Below, in pieces: positions 60,575 through 64,000 of a stretch of 64,000 nt of DNA. Every line of letters starts with the position of its first letter. The first letter of the stretch is position 1. The translations under genes were made by a program, and so were the position numbers. The stretch spans positions 18,736 to 82,735 of the forward strand of contig NZ_VTAW01000020.1 in assembly GCF_008245225.1 (NCBI RefSeq), written 5' to 3'. The notes under the pieces were generated by a model. It was given only the letters and a program-made list of their open reading frames with translations. It ran no database searches and was not told the origin of the DNA. This DNA comes from Natrialba swarupiae (GTDB lineage: Archaea; Halobacteriota; Halobacteria; Halobacteriales; Natrialbaceae).

Positions 60575-61210
60575 ATGTCAACCGAAACACCGACCTCGGT
60601 GGCGTTCGACTACGAGTGGAACTATTCACCACAAGTGACGTCATTGTTCGGCCTCTTTACCCTCGTCGCAGTGATTGGCTGGTTCGTGACGGTCGCGCTA
60701 ACGGCGATCCATATATTCGCAATTCCTGCAATACCAGCCGATGCGCCCGTCCAGGGGAGTATCGAAGTTATTACCAGTCCGTGGGCTTACGTCGTCGGTA
60801 TCCCACTCGCCACCCTCGGCGGGGTTTACTACCTGACGACGATCGGGCTCGCCCTCTGGTGGTTCGATACCCGACACCCATTGCTCATCAAGATTCTGAC
60901 GCCCATTACGGCAAGCGGCGTCGCGTTCTCGGCGTACTTCGTCTACCTGCAACTCGGTGTCATCGGCGAGATCTGCCCGTTCTGCATGATGTCTGCAGCG
61001 GCGACGGTCGTCCTCTTCGGACTCGAGCTCGCCATCCTTCGCCAGAGCACGACGCCATCGCTCTCGCGAATGGGCAGTGATCTCAGCCGCGTTCTGACCG
61101 AGACGAACGTCGCCGTCGTGGTCTTCCCGATTCTCATGGGACTGGTCACGATCGCGGGGCTGTTCCTCGTGCCGTTGCTCCCGCTTCCCGACGCGGTCCA
61201 GTTCGTCTGA
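60575..61210 (+). CDS. VKOR-family membrane protein with only the CxxC cysteines
   Basis: A 211-residue membrane protein with five or so helices. The VKOR core shows the conserved serine in TSPWAYVVGIPLATLGGVYY (S68), and the quinone-linked redox site GEICPFCMM with C134 and C137. Normal VKOR enzymes also have two loop cysteines that shuttle electrons from the disulfide-forming partner; here there is no other cysteine in the protein. It may still work with a partner that reaches C134/C137 directly, or have changed role. The ATG at 60575 follows a 14-bp palindrome. Confidence 0.85.
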   Translation: MSTETPTSVAFDYEWNYSPQVTSLFGLFTLVAVIGWFVTVALTAIHIFAIPAIPADAPVQGSIEVITSPWAYVVGIPLATLGGVYYLTTIGLALWWFDTRHPLLIKILTPITASGVAFSAYFVYLQLGVIGEICPFCMMSAAATVVLFGLELAILRQSTTPSLSRMGSDLSRVLTETNVAVVVFPILMGLVTIAGLFLVPLLPLPDAVQFV

Positions 61211-61377
61211 TCGGAGTCGTACTGACGTTTGTCGTTTCACCCCTCGAGCCGACTGCCGATTCATCCACCTGCCGTCACGACGCTCTCGACGGCCCGTACC
61301 GACGACGATAGCGTCTGAGACGGATCACTGGAAGGCTAAACCGGTAGCTTTAGCGGCGTTGTCTCGCCAGAGTGGGT

Positions 61378-62724
61378 ATGAGCGATACCGATCGGCTCGC
61401 CGCCGCGTTCGTCGAGTCGTCGCGGAATACGATGCTCTCGTGGCTTCTCGTCGCCGTCCTGGTCGTCGTAATTCTCGGTGGGGGCTACCTCGAGCGATAC
61501 GAATCGGTTCTGTTCGGCATCGTCGCGATCGCCGTCATTGCCGCTCCAGCGATCGCGTTTCGTGATCCGACGGTGATGCCGCCGTGGTACTTCGTCGGGC
61601 TGATCTGTCTGCCCGTGCTGTGGGAAGCGTTCGCACCGCAACCGCTCGTGACGGCCGTCGTCCCGAGTCTCGCACTCGCCACGCTCGGGCTGTTGCTCGC
61701 GGTCGAACTCCACCGGTTCACGCCGCTTCGGCTGGTGCCGTGGTTCGCCGTCACCCTCACCGTCCTCTTCGCGATGGCGATGGGCGGGCTCCTGAACGTT
61801 CTCCGGTGGTCGGCGGACGTCCTCGTCGGGACGACGTTCCTGCTCGACGGCCGGAGCCAGGACGCGATCAACGCCGCGGTGATGATCGAACTCGGCTACG
61901 TCACTGCCGCTGGGCTCCTCGCCGGCGCGGTCTTCTACTACTACTTCACTCGTATCGCGCCGGAACCCGACCCCCGCATGACCGTTCCCACGGAACCCGA
62001 TATGGAAGCCAGCGCCGCAAGGTCCGAGACGGAAACCGGTGACGAACCCGTTGACGAGACGGTTCTCAGCGACCGACTCGGCATCTCGGTGCGGCGACAG
62101 ACTCAACTGGTCCGCATCATGCAACTCGCACTCGTTGGTTTGCTGCTGTACGGCCTGTGGACGCTCCAGTTACCTGTCGTAACCAACGCCGTACTCGCAC
62201 TCCTCATCACGTTCATTCCGGCCGTCCTGGAACGGGACTATCACATCGCAGTCGAACCCGGCCTCGCGCTGTGGGTGACGACCGCCGTCTTCCTCCACGC
62301 GATCGGGACCGCAGGCCTGTACGACGCGATCGGCCCGTACGACCACCTGACGCATACGCTCTCGGCGACGGTCGTCGCCGCCGCGGGGTACGCCACACTC
62401 CGAGGAATTCATCTGCACGGCGAGTCGATTCACCTGCCCCGATGGGCGATGTTCGCGTTCACGATCGTGTTCGTCCTCGCGATGGGTGTCGTCTGGGAAC
62501 TTCTCGAGTTCGCCGTCGATCAGGGTGCACTCTTGCTCGGGATGGAGCCGATCCTCGCCCAGCACGGGATCGACGACACTATCGTCGACATGGTGTTCAA
62601 CACGCTCGGGGCCATCATCGTTGCCACGTGGGGAACGGTCTATCTTACCGAAGTCTCCGAGACGTTCGCGGATCTCCTCGAGGAACGATTCGGCGGTCCG
62701 GACGATTCCGGCCGGAACGCGTAA
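61378..62724 (+). CDS. Membrane protein of DUF2238/YjdF-like type
   Basis: A 448-residue protein with about 11 helices. A cytoplasmic acidic loop at about residues 200-240 (PTEPDMEASAARSETETGDE) divides two membrane halves. The C-terminal half has YDHLTHTLSATVVAAAGY, WELLEFAVDQGALL and DTIVDMVFNTLGAII, which match the YjdF/DUF2238 core; the histidines and glutamates in these helices may form a polar site. The N-terminal half is an added set of helices. The function is unknown. ATG 61378 is preferred over GTG 61372. Confidence 0.7.
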   Translation: MSDTDRLAAAFVESSRNTMLSWLLVAVLVVVILGGGYLERYESVLFGIVAIAVIAAPAIAFRDPTVMPPWYFVGLICLPVLWEAFAPQPLVTAVVPSLALATLGLLLAVELHRFTPLRLVPWFAVTLTVLFAMAMGGLLNVLRWSADVLVGTTFLLDGRSQDAINAAVMIELGYVTAAGLLAGAVFYYYFTRIAPEPDPRMTVPTEPDMEASAARSETETGDEPVDETVLSDRLGISVRRQTQLVRIMQLALVGLLLYGLWTLQLPVVTNAVLALLITFIPAVLERDYHIAVEPGLALWVTTAVFLHAIGTAGLYDAIGPYDHLTHTLSATVVAAAGYATLRGIHLHGESIHLPRWAMFAFTIVFVLAMGVVWELLEFAVDQGALLLGMEPILAQHGIDDTIVDMVFNTLGAIIVATWGTVYLTEVSETFADLLEERFGGPDDSGRNA

Positions 62725-62782
62725 TCGGTGTGGAGGGGTCACCGACATGTTGATACGGTTCTGTCCCGAACAGTAGGACACA

Positions 62783-63400
62783 ATGATGCTCCCGACGCAC
62801 GTCCTGGGCGGGATGGTCCTGGCGCTCCCCCTGCTGGTCGTGGCTCCCGAGTTCGCCACCGTCGGCCTCGTCGCGGGCTTTCTCGGCGGGCTCGTTCCCG
62901 ATCTGGATATGTACGTCGGCCACCGGAAGACCCTTCACTACCCGGTGTACTACTCCGTGCTGGCCACTGGTGGGGTCCTCGTCGGGCTCGCGGTTCCGTC
63001 GGTGTTGACGGTCGCCGTGGCGCTTTTCCTCCTGGGAGCGGCAGTCCACTGCGTCGCCGACATCTTCGGCGGCGGCCTCGAGCTTCGCCCGTGGGAAGGG
63101 ACCTCCGACCGCGCGGTTTACGACCACGTCCGCGGCCGGTGGATCGCCCCGCGTCGGACGATCCGGTACGACGGGTCCGGTGCGGATCTACTCCTGACGG
63201 GCGTGCTCGCGGTGCCGTTGCTTGCGACCCTCGAGGGATCGCTGCGACTCGTCGTTCTCGGAACCGTCCTCGTCGGCGCGGTCTACACGCTCTCCCGCCG
63301 ACACCTCGCTGCGCTCGCCCCTGTCGTGGTCCAGGTGTTGCCGTCGACAGTCCGCCCGTACGTGCCCGCACGCTATCGGACCGACGACTGCGTCCTGTAA
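62783..63400 (+). CDS. YdjM-like metal-dependent membrane hydrolase
   Basis: A 205-residue membrane protein with the landmarks of the YdjM/LexA-binding hydrolase-like family: LPTHVLGGMVLALP near the start, GGLVPDLDMYVGHRKTLHYP with the Asp/His set, and HCVADIFGGGLELRPW. These His and Asp residues resemble those of membrane-bound phospholipase C-type or phosphatase enzymes. The substrate is unknown. It lies 58 bp after the previous gene on the same strand and may share its message. The double methionine at 62783/62786 leaves the start ambiguous by one codon. Confidence 0.8.
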   Translation: MMLPTHVLGGMVLALPLLVVAPEFATVGLVAGFLGGLVPDLDMYVGHRKTLHYPVYYSVLATGGVLVGLAVPSVLTVAVALFLLGAAVHCVADIFGGGLELRPWEGTSDRAVYDHVRGRWIAPRRTIRYDGSGADLLLTGVLAVPLLATLEGSLRLVVLGTVLVGAVYTLSRRHLAALAPVVVQVLPSTVRPYVPARYRTDDCVL

Positions 63401-63550
63401 TCCAGAACACTTCGCGTTAGCGATACTGTGAGCTTCGAGGCCGTACACCGATGGTGAGGACTCGAGAAACGGCCGTTCAACCGATACACAGCGACGTCTC
63501 GAGTGCACCGCAACGAGAATCGTTATCCCGGGGAGGACCCAACGTCGGCT

Positions 63551-63925
63551 ATGGACCTCTCTATCGTCGACGTCGCACCCGTTCGAGCGGGCGAATCCGC
63601 GACCGACGCATACGAGAACACGACCGAGCTCGCAGGGCTGGCCGAACGCCTCGGCTACTCCCGGTACTGGGTTGCCGAACATCACGGGATGGGAGAATCA
63701 ATCGCGAGCACGACACCTGAAGTGCTCATCGGTCACCTCGCGGCCGAAACGTCGTCGATCCGCGTCGGCTCCGGCACCGTCCTCCTCAATCACTACGCTC
63801 TCACGAAAGTTCCAAAGAACAGCGCACAGACCCGAGTACCGTCCACCGTGACGGGAATGTTGCTTCCGGGGACTCTTAGACCGATCGAGACTCCCACGGA
63901 GGAAACCCCGTCGTCGTCGGGCTGA
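63551..63925 (+). pseudogene. Truncated LLM-class flavin-dependent monooxygenase
   Basis: The first 80 or so residues are a good N-terminus of a luciferase-like monooxygenase: MDLSIVDVAPVRAGESATDA, LAERLGYSRYWVAEHHGM and IRVGSGTVLLNHYALTKV. After about 63805 family similarity ends, and the frame runs on through unrelated residues (KNSAQTRVPSTVTGMLLPGT) to a stop at 63925. Intact members have about 320-340 residues and continue VAETFRTLE-like after this point. So most of the barrel is deleted, and the product would be inactive. The break may be due to an insertion or deletion whose other border is unseen. Confidence 0.75.
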
Positions 63926-64000
63926 GTGGTTGGCGCTATGTTTGAATCTGCAGGGTGCGTATAGACTCTGATGAAGACAACCCGTCGGACTGAAATGGTG

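Noticed and set aside
1..64000. CRISPR arrays, tRNA and rRNA genes
   Set aside because: No regularly spaced direct repeats, no tRNA-like arms with GGTTCAAATC-type loops and no rRNA-like conserved blocks were found by eye; a covariance-model scan would be needed to exclude a tRNA fully.

Overview
The window is about 64 kb of high-GC chromosome from an extreme halophilic archaeon, most likely one of the Natrialbaceae (inference). The evidence is the strongly acidic proteins, haloarchaea-restricted families (HalOD1, DUF7512, DUF7501, DUF2270), a halocyanin with a cba-type ba3 oxidase, deoxyhypusine synthase, Tat-type lipoproteins, and the pairing of type I GAPDH with an ADP-dependent sugar kinase. 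No rRNA, tRNA or CRISPR array was recognised.

Layout. 1-9.6 kb: end of a heavy-metal P-type ATPase, a methyltransferase, two CPBP membrane proteases, a duplicated DUF998 protein, a serine hydrolase, and a stand-alone tnpB element (about 7.73-9.16 kb) inserted at the end of a membrane-protein gene. 9.6-11.5 kb: a patch of gene remnants (flavoprotein disulfide reductase, NodU-type carbamoyltransferase). 11.5-17.4 kb: thioredoxin-like and DsrE-like proteins, UspA, a DUF7512/TauE-SafE pair and a Na+/H+ antiporter. 17.7-20.2 kb: IclR regulator and deoxyhypusine synthase. 20.5-24.4 kb: cbaDBAC ba3 oxidase operon and a halocyanin-like lipoprotein. 24.9-31.4 kb: deacetylase-like lipoprotein, trxA-trxB, a class V PLP enzyme, a CoA-disulfide-reductase-like flavoprotein and a DUF2270 protein. 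31.7-38.5 kb: a three-cysteine HTH regulator, an MFS carrier, and a divergent sulfur-trafficking locus (tusA-dsrE-HalOD1 against rhodanese/MBL-yeeE-yeeE-PiT). 38.7-45.1 kb: TreT-like glycosyltransferase, UspA, nucleotidyltransferase, a VapBC pair and a second PiT carrier. 45.2-50.2 kb: ppsA, ADP-dependent kinase and GAPDH. 50.3-56.1 kb: sulfatase, flavin-binding protein, a P2-type cation ATPase and a paralogue of the HTH regulator. 56.4-60.4 kb: a lower-GC segment with a six-PAS histidine kinase and a cupin, bounded by inverted IS-like ends. 60.6-64 kb: VKOR-like protein, two membrane proteins and a truncated luciferase-like monooxygenase.

The observation I rate highest is a 21-bp palindrome, TATTG-N11-CAATA, found upstream of eight separate thiol/sulfur or stress transcription units (thioredoxin-like, DsrE-like, UspA, DUF7512-TauE, trxA-trxB, PLP enzyme, tusA operon, rhodanese operon). 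Three copies are perfect and five have one mismatch. It suggests a local sulfur/thiol regulon. The two paralogous HTH regulators, each with cysteines at residues 15, 21 and 32, are the natural candidates to read it, but that link is inference. The window also holds two families of roughly 75-86 bp palindromic, MITE-like repeats.
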